Shown here: positions 1 to 14,273 of the stretch, piece after piece
Layout: every line of letters starts with the position of its first letter
Position numbering within the stretch: the stretch's first letter is position 1
Source of the DNA: Diprion similis
Taxonomy: Eukaryota; Arthropoda; Insecta; Hymenoptera; Diprionidae
NCBI RefSeq assembly: GCF_021155765.1
Contig: NC_060115.1
Coordinates: 8,722,493-8,786,492 of the forward strand
Direction: 5' to 3'
Length of the DNA stretch: 64,000 nt
Program-made: the position numbers and the translations under genes
The notes under the pieces: generated by a model
Seen by the model: the letters and a program-made list of their open reading frames with translations, nothing else
Database searches by the model: none
Told to the model about the DNA's origin: nothing

Positions 1-755
1 TTTTTTTTTTTTTCATTTCATACTATTTTCTAGATCTTGAAACGTCGAGATCTAGCGAAAACTCAACTCTTCATTTACAGGGTGATTAGAATAACTCCCT
101 TATTTCTTTAGAAATATCTCTTAGCCCCTTATTTTGCCACGATTTTCTTGATCAAAATGAACACAATCGAGAAAGAGAAAATCGAGTAGAAATTCATGGC
201 GAAATTTGAGTACCACGAACATAATAACTGCTTGGATGTTTTTCTCGAATGGAAAAAAAAGACGATTCTCTGTTTTTTGCGAAAGAAACTGCTGTCAAGG
301 ATTCGGGGGAAATAATTTTACCAGAGAAATATAATATTACTACATAACGTATATTCTATCGAGCGTATCGAGTTCGGCACATCCATCAGAATGCCGGGAT
401 ATCTTGTTAAAGTTCAACAGGCGTTTCTCCAAAACGAATTAAGAGACATCAGTTCGTTTTTTACGTTCTGCCGCGATGATTATACGATAATATAGTGAAC
501 CTAATTCCGCTCATGCGATCTCGAAAATGTTTTTTTAGCGAATTTCGGTTCCGGCGAAGAAAAATTCGCTATTTAATTACATCGCGCAAGGATTTCTTCC
601 AACTGATGCTGATGTAACAGACACGAAATTATTCCTGCAACCGCGTTCTAGCTTCAGCCCATTTCTACTACCCAAGGATCTAAGGATGTTTTCCTAGACA
701 TAACGCGATGTTGACACATTAGCCCAAGTCAATAGACTAAACGACGACCTGCCCT

Positions 756-775
756 CCCCCCCCCCCCCCCCCCCC
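756..775. repeat. C20 homopolymer
   Basis: Twenty consecutive C residues inside A+T-rich DNA, read directly. On the complementary strand this is a G tract able to form a G-quadruplex. Length is likely polymorphic or uncertain in an assembly. Confidence 0.95.
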
Positions 776-1674
776 TTCGCAAATCATTTTCATTTGTGTC
801 AAATACGCGTGTTTCGCCAAAGGCGAAACCACCATGCATCGATGTCGCTGTTTCACGTCTGAATAACGTCCCGTTATCATTTGATCTGTTCTTTTGTAAA
901 GAAAAGACACCGCATTGTATAATTAATTTGACGATTCATTGTGACATCTTACAATGAGAGCGATCATTATTAATCAATCCTTTTTCTCGCTTGGAATTTT
1001 CACCAGAGTTTCAAAGCTGATTTAAAAATTAGATTTTAAACGCCAGTGAAAAAATCTGGAGTCAGACGGACACGTGATTCCCAGCAAGTAGCAACCATGC
1101 GTTATTGGTCCCTGATATTCCAGTGGAAAGAGGCGACGCTTGATCAGACGGCAGTAGAAATGGAGGGTAACGTAACGCCGGGTCTGCAGTTAAGTAGTAG
1201 AAAAAGCGACTGGTCAGACGTGACGTTAGCAAGTAGTTCAGCCGCGGTTTGATCGGCCATTTAAGAAAAGTAGAAGGTTTGCGCCTATGGCATGAAAAAC
1301 GCTACGAATTTCAGAGATTATTTGACAGCCTTTCTTTACTATTTTAATCACTCACCATATTTTTACCCCATTTAAGACAAAAATAGAAATACACGTACTG
1401 AGAGAAATCTCATACCTTCTTACAATGATGCTGAGATATTATATTTATACAGTCAACACAAAGTGGGGCAAGCATCACTATATACAGTGTAACAATAATT
1501 CAATTCTGGGTAGCAAAGACGAGCCGGTCAACAACAACGAAAGTTTTTTTTCTCCATTTGAGAACGAAAATTTTTCTCCCAACTTTATGACTATAGATTT
1601 GAATCTATGTTGGCCGTAAGGTGTGGGCGTTGAAATGTCTTTGACAGGAAAAAGTGTTGGAGTGTGAATTTTCT

Positions 1675-1703
1675 GGGGGGTGGGGGGGGGGGGGGGGGGG
1701 GGG
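1675..1703. repeat. G6-T-G22 homopolymer
   Basis: Six G, one T, then 22 G, read directly. It is a counterpart of the C20 tract about 900 bp upstream, on the opposite strand. Length is likely unstable. Confidence 0.95.
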
Positions 1704-4283
1704 TCGGAAGGCTGAAAGATTTACGGAGAACAGTCTATACTCTATATTTACAGTAAAAGTTTTTTTAGGACTATACTAGAATCGTATTCCTCGTTGTGTA
1801 TGTAAGAACGATGAGTATTTTTCGAACGGGATAAACAAGAATTCTCATTAAGGAATCGGATCCAGCTGCAACTTTTCTATTCAAGTCGAGATTTGATTTA
1901 CAGAGATTGGACAGTTTTGTATATCTATAATTTCTTATCAACTCGTGGACTCGTATGCGCGTTGAAAAAAATTCTGCACAAAAAAGTAACGATTGTAATA
2001 ACTCGGCTGAAAGCTTGCGAAACGTGAGAACCGGATTGACGGCTGCTGGCTGCAAAGATAAATCTCGATTGTTAGATAATATTGAGACCGTTGCAGTTAC
2101 TGGGATCGCCGTCTTTTCAGAGGTTTACAAAAGTGTTCGTCAAAGATTCGCAAACGTATAAAAAGCAGGTTTTATCTTTGAAGACATGAAAGGAGGCCAC
2201 AGCCTCGTGATTATCTCAAAATAAATAATTATTAAAATTTACATCCGTGCAACGATGCGAAATTCGTCTGAAAAGCACGTCATACTTTGACCGAAAGGAG
2301 AAACTTGCGTCAGAAATTGCAGTTATTTGGTATCTCGTATGGCGGACTAATAATTTATTCTTACGTCACGCGTGTGGGTTTCAACGATTCTCCGAACGAA
2401 CCAATTATCGGTTGTTGCTTTATCACTTCTGTCGCTCCACGTAAACTGGCGAAAATTATTAGTAATTTTACTCAAAGTACACGGTCTATAGCATTAATTG
2501 TTATGATATTGCGTCACGCATGTCGACGCTTCTTGTGTTACTCTATAATAATTGAACTTATGAAAAAAAATTCGGCAACTCAGTTACACGTTACATAGAA
2601 AATTTGATCGAAATATTGGATGTAACGAAGGAAACGTGGCTTTGAGATTTTGCACCGATCTCGAATCTTTTTATTCTCCCATTTCTCATCCCCCCCACCC
2701 CCGAAAAAAAGAGGAAAAACAGGTAAGTTTAAATGATTAACGGACCAGATTGTTCGGCGATCCTTTATCAGCGCAACTTTTTATGCGACTCGAGCGGAGT
2801 TCTTTGAAGTTGAACGACCTTTTACGTATCACTCAAACAACACCTGTGACCTTGTGATAATGTTGTTTGTCCTTTTTACCATTGCCATTTCTAATTCGGC
2901 AATCGATATCATACGTACAGCTCCTGAATTTAAACATATTTTACACGATCAGGCCTTTCCTTTCAATCTTCGCACGCTTTGAGTGTGTGTGGCTATACGA
3001 AAAGAATTTCTATTAATTATGGCAAGTCTTTCGCCTGGCCCTTTTATTTTAATTATGGGCCTCGTTGAAAGTAATTTCGATTCGAGAGTGTCGGCCGATT
3101 GGTTCAGGATCTTCTGGAAAAGCTGACAATTATTTTTTGATAAAACTGATTTTTATTTAAATATATACCGTGGATAATCAGACTTTTGGAAACTCATTTT
3201 TATTACTTATCGATCAACAGAAAAGAATACGGTAGTCGGTCCAAGTTGATAAGCTGGCTCGATTTCACTAACCATAAGTCTTTTCTACGAACTCTTACGA
3301 AAAGAAGCTCGGGTCGTATAATAATACAAGCCGAAGAAGTATTGATGAAATTATGTTCACAGAGCCATACAGAAAAGCAAGTGATTCCTTCCGACGTTTC
3401 GAATCTCCCCCTCCTTCCGATATTGCTGAGTCATCGGCAAAAAAAAAAACTACTAGTCGAAAAATTTTCCCTCTTCGTTTAGGGGCAGGGGATTTGACCT
3501 TCTAACGTAACATAAGTGCAGAGTTGGAGTTGGAAAGCATGGTTGCTCGCAATAACATGCGACTGACATTGTTTGCGATAATTTTTTGCCGAAAAACAAT
3601 ACGTGACGTATTGTAAAATCTTTATTCTATTCATTGAAGTAAGATACTAGCCGCCTTTTTTTCATCTCTCCACGATTTTTATCATCGAGTTGACGGAGGC
3701 GTTGCGTGGGATGTTGGCGCCAAGAAAAAGGCAGGCGACTCGCTGTGTACAGAGGCTACAGCATATATATAGCAACTAAGATAACTTACGATTAGATGGA
3801 TTTGTCTGTATCCCTATAAATCACGGAATTTCACCGTGTAAAACCTTGAACTGCACAAGCTTCTCGCGTGACCGCATGTGGAAAGGGTGAATTTTTTCAC
3901 ATCCGCTTACTGCAGCTCAATCGACTTCTTCATAAATAAAACTCTTCAATCGGTTCGTTCAAGGAATAAAAATCGTCTCATTAAATGCACGCGATGAATA
4001 CCGTTTTAACTATATACTTCGGTTACAGTTTCCAAATCACGGAATGATCGCAAAATCATAATTTTATTCAACAACTAACTATACTAAATTCAAACCCGAG
4101 TTGTCAAATTGACTTTTCACATTCAATGACCGTCCAGATATTCTCTGGCGTCGAATAATCTCACCTTTGGCTTATGACTCCAGAAAGTTTGACCATCGAG
4201 TGGAAAATAATGTGCTATGAAAACTTGGCAACGCTCAGCATATTTTATTCAGACACACGAGATCAGGTCACCTGTAGCTTCTG

Positions 4284-4317
4284 CAGTAGCTCGAGCAGTC
4301 GAGCAGTCGAGCTACTG
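4284..4317. repeat. Perfect 11-bp inverted repeat (hairpin)
   Basis: The arm CAGTAGCTCGA (4284-4294) is matched exactly in reverse complement by TCGAGCTACTG (4307-4317). The 12-nt loop holds a tandem GCAGTCGA-type unit. Function unknown; it could be a small foldback remnant or a structured transcript. Confidence 0.85.
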
Positions 4318-6289
4318 ATCGATTCGTTTGCAGGTTTCATTCGTCATTGAAACCAACACTGAGAAAAACAACTAAATGTCTGGTCACGAATCGCGAAGTA
4401 AATATTTAGTTGGATCAATTCAAGATCTATTGTTCTAACAAAATGTTCAATTGATTTTAAATGTTTATTTGTGTCAATGAATTTTTCCTCTCAGCAAAGC
4501 CACTAGTAATGAGGTCTTTTACCTGCAAACCCGATGCTCGTTGCTGAGAGGTTATTGCCAGAGTTTTAATCGGTCAATATTTATCTAGGATCATTATTCA
4601 AGTGTACATAAATTTCGGCTACACGAATTTGCTTCAATTAACGCAATTAATACATTATCGGACTGATTAATTGAATTGGACACCGCTGAGAGCAATTCTA
4701 GGAAGGAATTGCAAGATCTTACGAAGTTACATAAATTGTTGATAAAAAATTGGAGAACTAGAAAATCGACTAAGGGTAAATATTTCTAGAGAAAACATAG
4801 AATAAAGACTAGGGTAAACAGAGATAGTCTGAGTATTTTGAGCTGAATCTCTCTTCAACCGCCATACATGGACAGAAAAATTCTATCAAGAGTCTACCGC
4901 AATGCGAGACTTTTTTCGGAAAGTGTCGGAAGATTTTAAACAAACATGATTTGAAATATTCGATTTCAAAGGTTTCTTTCAGGAACATTTTCGGGAAATA
5001 ACATCTCCCAATTTCTACACCATCATTATTTGTGATTCGAACTTTAAGAAAAGTGTAAATTCAATAACTTCACTGAATCAGCAACAACAGTTGAAGAAAC
5101 CCCAGTAAACCAAAACGAATTGATCAGAATTGAGTTCGTCCGAAAACCGAATCACCCAAAATTGAGACTTATATGCTAAAATTATTTTGAATTTGTTATA
5201 ATTTTTTTTTCAATCCATGCCAATTCCGCTTTTGCTCTACTCAATTCAATTTGGCTTACTCTGATATCTTATTAGAGGTTTCGGCATCTTCAAAGCTAGC
5301 TCTTCGTTAATATTAGGACAATAATTTCGTGACAAATAATGCACGAGTTTAAAATTATTATACAATTGCAGTCGCCGGACAGATATTTCTCCCAAGACTC
5401 AATTAATACGGTTCATTGTGCAGGAGCTTCTGGTCCCGTTATAAAGGTGAAGAGGGTGAAATCCAGCACTTGTTTTAACTTATTGTTCGTACTCATTGAG
5501 TTGAGAAAATCATGATTAGCTGCTCTACCCTTTCCTGGCTCAACTAACAGACTCAATCAAGAAAGCTTTGTTTTAATTTCATTAATACGCTTCAATTAGT
5601 TTATACTAGACGCGACCAAAATACTTGAATCGTTGATTCCCTCTGCGATTCTATCCCAGTATACGATCCTGGATGCTTTTTAGACAAACCTCGCGGTGGA
5701 AAAATTCAGACAATGGCGATTCGTTCTGGGTCAGCAATTGAATCGGGTTTATCTAGTGTTTTATTACACAGGATAATGTAAAATTTAACGAAGTGAGTTT
5801 TCGGCCACGATTATATATAAAGTTGAAATTTAACGTAAAACTTTTGTACTTTGTGTGATACTCGGACTTGAATTTGCATGGAATATAGTCACGAGTTACG
5901 AAAAGTTTATCCTCCTTAATAAAATAGAAAGACTGCAGTTCCTGCAACTAGAAACTTGTATAAACGGATAAAAACACTTTTTTTCGCTGCATAGTTATAT
6001 CACCTGTGAAATTGACGAAAAAATTGTTTCACATCCGTTATAAATCTCTTCTTCAACTTACTGCTATTCCAAAATTTTCCGCAATACGTAAACGCAACTC
6101 GCAGCGCCCTACACCAGGCTCGTCTGTTTTCAGCTTCTGTAATTCATTACAATTAACAATATTAAAACCAAAGCTGTGTAAATCATGAGTTTTATTTTCT
6201 AAACTATAAATACTCAATTCAAAAACACCTTGTTTGATCGCTCAAACAACGCGCAGCTTTACGGGTTCGAATTTTGAAATTCTAAGAAC

Positions 6290-6487
6290 GGCTCTGAGCG
6301 CCGACAGCGCCATGTTTGAAGCGTTGCGCCTGCGTGTTGCTGCCTGAAGTTAGTCGTCGATGATGAAAAGTAGGGGGTAGAGACTAGAGAGACTAGAGAC
6401 TAGAGAGTGCCAGAGAGTCAGGCCACAACGTTACGCTGTGATTTATTATCGTTTTCACGCAACGGAGAATTGGAAGTAACTTGAAAG
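6290..6487 (+). promoter_or_regulatory. Candidate Skp1 promoter and non-coding first exon
   Basis: A relatively G+C-rich patch lies just upstream of Skp1. The Skp1 start codon directly follows a splice acceptor (AG at 7417-7418), so a non-coding leader exon must lie upstream. A plausible donor is the GT at 6488-6489 (context GAAAG/GTAATA), which would give a 931-bp leader intron. The patch also contains short tandem GAGACTAGA units near 6381-6408. The start of transcription and the donor are inferred, not shown. Confidence 0.4.
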
Positions 6488-7418
6488 GTAATAAATTTTA
6501 TATTTACAATCCATTGTCGTAGGCTCTGGCCTCGGACAAGACGGTTGTAACGAGACACGAGCTCGGCAGTGTTTATCGTCTTGAAGTTGGAAAATTCGTT
6601 GCACGGGAAATCGGCTAATGGACGAACATTCGTTGCCCGCGCATGTTGTTATGATGTACAATGATTCGTCGATTTTCATTACCAGAGACGATTTGCCTCG
6701 CCGTAATTGCTCCGAGAACGCGTTTCCTTCGTATATTATCACCGGATAATAACGTCACTTACGTGCCGTTAAATTTCATTGAATTTATAACCTTCATCCA
6801 AAACCTCGGGTCAACGACGAAACTCATTCTCGCAAGGTTGTTGCTGTGCGCGCCAATATTTTATCTCCGATCGACACTCGCCGTCTGACGTTTTCTGCTC
6901 GACTTTGACGTCCGTTAAAATTTTCCTCGCTGCGGAGAAAGGCCGAATATTGTTTTGAGAAACTAAATGAAATCAAACGCGTCATTGTCCGCGCAGCATT
7001 TTTACATACTTGTTCACTTTGTGCGTTGAAATTTTCATAACGTTATATGACTCAGATTCACACAAGTTACAAAAATAAACATATCCTCATACTTTTCTCG
7101 AAAATCGGCTTTCATTTTTCACTTTTTTCCACATCAAAAATCTCTGTAATACTATGCGGAAGCGTTTTTCATTTTAATGTACTCAAAAAATATGTTGAAG
7201 AAACTTCTCCGCTTCCATTCTCCAAACTCAATTGGCTCTATGGTAAATGGACTCAATGACATTGGAATGTAGTTGATACACAGGTCGACAACAAGGACTA
7301 GGAGTTGTGTAAACATAAAGAACCTTGTACACGTAACAATAACAGTAAAAGAAAGTCGATTCCTGTACCTGTAATATTTATGTATCTGAACTTATTTTTG
7401 TCTTTTCGTTAATCACAG

Positions 7419-8092
<674 letters not shown>

Positions 8093-8205
8093 AAAGAAAA
8101 AGAGAAGGAACGGAAGAAAAGCTTTTTAAATCATCTGTAACTGTAGGTTTATCGCGTATTAAATCTGCAGATGTCTCACAAATTCGAATTTCAGGCTTGT
8201 CGCAA

Positions 8206-8339
8206 AATAAAAACCCAATCTCTGATGAAAGATTTAGCAATAACAGAATATTCCTGTTTCAGCTGAGTTTGTCCATTCGCGTACAATGTACTTTATTTCA
8301 AAATTAGAAATACCGATAACAGTTGCTTGGAAAAATAAA
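8206..8339 (+). terminator. Skp1 3' UTR poly(A) signals
   Basis: Two canonical AATAAA hexamers lie downstream of the Skp1 stop codon, at 8206-8211 and 8334-8339. Either would give a short 3' UTR of roughly 130-260 nt. Which one is used cannot be told from sequence. Confidence 0.5.
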
Positions 8340-9458
8340 TTTTTGCAGGTAATACGAATGTTTTCCACTATCATGTTTTCATTTTCTAATGGAAAACATG
8401 GATTTTCAGTTTAACGACCCATACCACGAAAGCGTTAATTTATCAATAGCACGAATAATTTCTGTGTATAATTAACGAAGTATAACTTTAGTCTATTTAA
8501 ATATCAATACCTTCAGGAACTGTTATATCTGCATCTTGTCTGTGAATCTTTGATCTTCTTTAGTCAAATCTTTTGTGAATACGTGTAGCGAATCATTTGA
8601 TATAATATATGATGACCAAGGTGACTGAACTATGAAATAATAATAAATTAGCTTACCATTTGCTCAGAATGTAAAATATTACTTTCATCTATTCGACAGT
8701 GCAGAATCAGTTTTTTTTTTTTTGATCATTCAAATCTTGTACTGTCCTCCATTCTTCTTAATTTAATTACTTATAAAATATATCAACCCTTAATGTATAC
8801 ATTAGATCCTGTAACAAGAAGAAAAAGGTAGTATTAATATGCGTAAATAATAAAATTCATTTTTCGTAAAACAAAGAAATAATAACGATGTTTGTTTCTC
8901 TCAAGTTTGGGGTCACTGGTTGAGGTGATAATCACTTTTCTCTTTGCTTCGTGTTATGAATTCGGTTTTCTCAAAGCAAACGACGGTGGAAGGAATTAAA
9001 ATTGAATTGTAGGAAATTGATGTTTGCTGATATTTTCTTTTCGTATTTCCGTAGCCCAGCGTAAAATAAGAAAAATTTGAATTACACGAAAGGTAAGCAT
9101 TAATTACTCACATTAGATAATGCATTGATTAGGTGCCGTTCGTTTTATGTGAACTGCGGATGCATTCAAATCGAGTAGGAATAAATGATGGTTGTAATCC
9201 TAACCTCAAATCGAAGTATTGTGAAACAATACTGCCACAATTGTCAATAATCAACCACGTGTTGAACTGGTGAAAATTACGTTCAATCAATTCAATGGGT
9301 AAATAAAGTAATTATTTAATAATTACTCCTATAATAATGATTAATTATTCCAATAATTAGTTGTCTTTATTTCGAATTCCTCTATTGCATGAACTCTGCA
9401 AAAAAAAGGAAATGAATTATTACAACTGAAATATTCGTACGCAAAGGACGGTGTCAAA
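8340..9458. other. Skp1-AASDH intergenic region
   Basis: About 1.1 kb of A+T-rich DNA with no coding exon recognised. It must hold the AASDH promoter and 5' UTR, but I see no distinct TATA or initiator element. An A/T-rich AATTATT-type cluster lies at about 9308-9360. Confidence 0.5.
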
Positions 9459-12400
9459 ATGTTAAATACTATCTGTGACTGGAGTTCGCCCGAAGACGTA
9501 GCGATAGAGTATCATAGTTTGGAGGCAATTCAGAAGATCAGTTATTCCGAGCTTAGCGATGCACAAGTAAAGATTGAAGCTGTGCTCGCAGGTGCTGTTA
9601 AAAAACATCAATTTGTGGGGATAAATTGTGACGTAAAAGCTCCAAGCATCCCTGCTCTGATCTTGGGGTAATTGTTATGACAAATGAAAAAAATGGCATT
9701 TAGCAACATGCCCTTTTGCAGTAAATACAATGAAATACCGATACTTCATATTGAATAATTCTTTATTTCAGAATTCTATCTCAAGGATCTGCATTTGTGA
9801 ATTTGCCATCTACAGGTTTGAGAGAAATTTCCTCTAGGATTGGACTTTCCTTTGCATTTTCTCAATCAGTACTTTCTGGGGCAAATCCACTATGCGAAGT
9901 CGACGTACATGGGGAAACGGTCAAATTTCTTGAATTGGAAACTATCGATAGCACAAATAACATAGACAAGAATGAATTCGCGTACGCTATAACGACGTCA
10001 GGCTCAACAGGAATACCAAAAGTTGTGAAAGTTCCTCACGCTTCTATAGTGCCTAACATTTTAGAACTGAAGAAAATTTTTCGCTTATCAAAACATGACA
10101 AAATAGCACAATTAACCAAACTGACTTTTGATCCTAGTATAGTAGAGACGTTTTTGAGCTTGGCTAGCGGCAGTACGCTGTTTATGGTTTCAAACGAAGT
10201 CATTAGTAGCCCGCATAAATTGTTGAACTTGATTTTTGAGCATCAAGTTACATTCTTGCAAACCACACCGTCACTATGGTTGTACAGGTGGACTGAGCAT
10301 CAATTAGGAAACACAATCTTTGGTAGGGACAGCAGATTGAAAGTGTTACTTTTTGGCGGTGAACCTTTGCCTAAAGTCGATATGTTCAGAACTATAAAAC
10401 ACCCAATTAATCAGACTAGGATTTACAATATTTACGGCATAACTGAAGTATCATGTTGGGCTAGTATAAATGAAATTAATATAAATTATAATGAAGTTGA
10501 AACTTCACCTGCAATCAATCAATATTTGGGGACACCGCTTTCCGAGACCACTTTTCAAGTGAGAAACCGGAATGGCGATATCATTTGCAACGGCGAAGGC
10601 GTCTTATTCATTGGTTTGTATATACTGGTCTTCTAAATACTGGATTTCTCGGTCCTAAGAAATGCGCTTATTTTATCTCACATCTTAGGAAGTGATACCA
10701 GAGTCTGCGTGATTGACAACGAAGATTTGAAAGATTTGGAAACACCAGTGTATAGGAAAACTGGAGATTTAGTTGAAGTACGATTCATACGCTACAACAC
10801 AAAGAAGTTTCATTCATATCACATGAATTATTTTTAAGACTTTTGAATTTTCAGGTAAGAGGAAACAGCGAGGTATTCTATAGAGGTAGATGCGACAGGA
10901 CTGTTAAAAGGTTTGGTAATAGAGTAGATTTAACTGAGCTAGAACAAACGGTGTTGAAATTGAATTTTGTGAAAAATTGTCTGGTATTGTGGGATGAAAA
11001 ACAGCATAAGCTCTATCTGTGCATTTCTAAATATGATAAATTTACCAACGAATTGAAAGTGCAAGAAGAACTTAATAATGAGCTTTGTAAGCTACCGTCT
11101 TTTTATCAACCAAGCAGAATAAAATATTTCAATACTTTTCCACTGACTATAAATGGAAAAATCTGCACCAAAAGTTTGATGAGAACATTTCAAACTACAG
11201 AGGAAGGTCATGCCCAAAATAGCCAGGAAGTGAATGACTCAAAATTAGTAGGAACAATATTAATGCAACTCTGGAAAAACCATCTAAAGTCAACAATCGA
11301 TTCTGGATTTTTGGACTGCGGTGGAAATTCTATAAAGGCAATGCAGATTGCCAACGAATTTTCTGCAGCATCAAAGACAGAGTTCCCTGAATTAATTGGT
11401 TTGTTATTAAAAAATGAAACGCTCGCCAACTGCGTGGATTATGCACTTAGAAAAATCCAATCTTCTGTGCAAATAATTAGTAGTGTAGACAATATTGTCA
11501 GTTCAAGTTCAAACTACACACAATTTGCGATGAATAAAAAAAGAAAGTATGATTTTATACAGCCCGAAAAATCTTCACATCCTAACTTATGTTTGTGGCA
11601 AAAATGTAGAGGAAGAGTGACTGGAGAGAGTGATGGAAACCATCTTCTCCCAAGCACAAATTTTGGTCTGAATATTCCGTCACAATTAACTGTGGAATGT
11701 ACACAAGATTTGAAGAAATGTGTTGACGCATCGCCAATTATATTTAAATACTCTAGGTATACCCCGGTCATTCGGTTTTCAAATTTCAATTTCGTATGAA
11801 ATATGATTAATCAATGATACAAATAAAAAATCAATCTTAAACAGATGCAACGTCTCAATTTCAGCGGTGAAATCTATACATCTGTAGGTTCCCACGCAGG
11901 ACTCATTGTGACTAAACAACTGAATAGTCAGGATTCAATTACTTATGAAATGAACCTGCCCGATAGAATTGAAGCCTCAGTTCTTGTTCTGGATGAGTTC
12001 AAAGGAATTGTTGGTAAGCCGGTATCAATGGTAACTTTGAAGTGTACGATTTATACTATATAAGATGTGCTTATCCAGTGTTAATTAAACTCAGGGTGTT
12101 ACGACGGATATGTGTATTGTGTGAACTTGAAGAGCGGGCAAATAATATGGAAATATAAAACTGGTGACTCTGTCAAGTGCACAGCGGTAGCAAGTAGTGA
12201 TGGAAAAAGTGTGTTTGTGGGATCGTATGACAAATATTTTTACAACATCTCTATAAAAGTAAGTATTATGATTAACTAACATTGATTGACGCACATCTGA
12301 AATATCACACTCTGTATTTAGGATGGTAAAGAGATCTGGAGATTTAAAGGTAGCGAAGGTAGCATTTCAGCTACTCCTTGTACCAGTCTGAGGGCAAGTT

Positions 12401-13044
12401 CAGTTCTGTTTGGAACTCTTGATGGGACTTGCATGTCATTGAACCAGACTTCTGGAGAAGTAATTTGGAAGTTCAAATTTAACGATCCAATATTTTCCGC
12501 CCCAGCAATGCTGGAAAATGAAGACATCGTGTACTGTAGTGTTTCTGGAGAAATTAAGTGCTTTAATTCCGAAACTGGTCACGAGGTGAGACACTAAGCG
12601 CAGCAATTTCAGCATAGAAGAAAATAAATACTGCAAAACATAACGAATTATTATTTATAGAATTGGAATTATAAAATTGATGGCAACGTCTTTTCTCACT
12701 TGGTGGTAAGAAAGAATTGCTGTGTGAACACCGAGGAGCTAATCATTGGATCCAACAATAAAAGTGTTTACTGTCTCTCCGTACAAACGTTTTCGTCAAC
12801 CCCGATTCTGAAATATTCAGTTGCTTTTGAATGTCCAATATTCGCGACACCCTACTGTGAAAGAGATGTTTTAATCATTGCCGATACAGGCGGTGTTTTA
12901 AGTTTTATAAATGCTTTGAACGGTCAAGTTGTTACCAGCTTGAAATTGGGTGGAAACGTATTTTCATCACCTGTAATAAATGGTGAATTCCTTGTAGTAG
13001 GATGCAGAGACAATAATATGTATGTTGTGAGAATAGTTGGATAA
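9459..13044 (+). CDS. AASDH: Beta-alanine-activating enzyme / acyl-CoA synthetase family member 4 (AASDH, U26), complete, eight exons
   Basis: NRPS-like enzyme: an adenylation domain activates a carboxylic substrate (beta-alanine in studied family members) and loads it on its own phosphopantetheine arm; a PQQ-type beta-propeller follows. Exons: 9459-9667, 9772-10613, 10689-10777, 10855-11756, 11865-12013, 12095-12258, 12322-12585, 12661-13044. All junctions are GT-AG and phase-consistent; total 3003 nt, 1000 residues, slightly shorter than the roughly 1100-residue vertebrate protein. Visible motifs: A3 TTSGSTGIPK at 144-153, A5 YGITE at 291-295, A7 TGDL at 375-378, A8 GRCDRTVKRFGNRV around 391-404, A10 NGK with the presumed catalytic Lys482, and carrier core CGGNS with Ser539 as the arm attachment site. 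The last third has blade repeats such as GCYDGYVYCVNLKSGQIIWKY and ends in VVGCRDNNMYVVRIVG, matching the family's C-terminus. Exon 5 uses the AG at 11863-11864; the AG at 11843-11844 leads to an in-frame stop. Confidence 0.95.
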
Positions 13045-14273
13045 ATGAAATTTGGAAAAAAAAAGGAATTGTCTTTGAAAGCGAAGAACGTTGAAGAAAA
13101 TATCCAGATTGTTTAATATAATATCATTTATTTTCGTATGCCTGCCAAATTACAGTCGTAAGTGTTTCATTTCTCCAACATTCTGTAGAATAGAATCGAT
13201 GTCCCAATGAATTGGTGTTATATCGCATCAGTTTGTTTTATACCACGCAGCATGTAAGCTTGACACACAATTTTTGGTAATCAATTACTTTTTAAAAAAT
13301 AATATTCATCCACTTAAAATTAACGGTATTATTATACACTCACAGTAACAAAGAAATATTCGTGCTCGCAAGCTCACCTAACATATTAGCATATTTAAAT
13401 TTATTTATTTATTTATTTATTTATTGGTAATATTACATAATTGAATGCTTCGCTGCTCGACAACCCACTGGAGTGATGTATATATTTGTAATTTAATACA
13501 AACATTGTGATTCTCATCCATCATCTTTGTTCTACATGGCATACCTACTCCGATATTTAATATTATGTATAACCAATATGATAATTAACATGTCTTATAT
13601 TTCAGTATGATGAACCATTGTAGACTTCGCCTATTAGTATTTACTATCGTTGTAATCTATTCCTACCGTGAGAGGCTTGCCTTTATTACATTCAATGAGC
13701 AGACATTTTTGAATTAATAATTTATTCGTGTTATGAGCGACAAAAAGTAGCTTTCTCTTTCGTTACAAGTTGATATAAATTACTCTGCCCTATAATCACT
13801 ATTCCCTAATCATTTACTTTGCATAACAACATTTTGTAGGTAGTTAAAAATATGATATATATATTCGTAGTAACATTAGCATGGAAAACATTTTCAAGGA
13901 ACTGAAAAATGTGGATACATGTGAATCGTCTGCGATTAATCAAAAATCGCGACACCAATTACAATATAATATGTATTGTGTATTTGTAGTTGTAGTTTTT
14001 CAAGTTTTTTTTTTTGTTTTTTGCTTCAAACATTAAGTAGAAATCCCCATGTTCTGGATAACTGAGGGCTGAAGAGCAGGTGGATAAAATTTTCCGACTA
14101 TTATTTTTTTTTCCATCTTCCACTTATGATACATATACATCGTTTTCATCGCAGTACCCTAGACTTAACAAAAGTAAGAATAATGATACTTATAGTACGG
14201 GATGAGTTGAACCCTTTGGATTAGGCTCGAATCAAATCCAAGCATAGGATATCAATTGATTCGCTAATTATGG
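13045..14273. other. Convergent AASDH/GDI 3' region
   Basis: AASDH (+) and GDI (-) end tail-to-tail here, so this 1.2 kb holds both 3' UTRs. Candidate GDI poly(A) signals on the minus strand (AATAAA, seen as TTTATT on plus) are at 13721-13726, 13682-13687, several within the (TTTA)n tract at about 13396-13426, and 13127-13132. I see no canonical AATAAA on the plus strand for AASDH. The two transcripts may overlap in antisense. Confidence 0.55.
13396..13426. repeat. (TTTA)n microsatellite
   Basis: About seven consecutive ATTT/TTTA units, read directly. On the minus strand this is a row of AATAAA hexamers and could act as a distal poly(A) signal cluster for GDI. Confidence 0.85.

Larger units (their letters stand above)
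1..6290. other. Intergenic or intronic DNA, no gene recognised
   Basis: No reading frame here resembles a known protein. The longest frames (about 60-103 codons, for example near 2287-2598 and 3186-3482) have no recognisable domain, and I saw no convincing exon series. The stretch holds a run of 20 C at 756-775, a run of 22 G at 1682-1703 and a perfect hairpin at 4284-4317. It could be upstream intergenic DNA or an intron of a gene lying outside the window. Confidence 0.6.

Noticed and set aside
3186-3482. 98-codon plus-strand frame
   Set aside because: No resemblance to a known protein, no partner exons and ordinary non-coding composition.
11845-11864. Using 11845 as the start of AASDH exon 5
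   Set aside because: Joined to the phase of exon 4 it gives RCN... and soon a stop. The acceptor at 11864 gives ...KYSSGEIYTSVGSHAG, matching the family propeller sequence.
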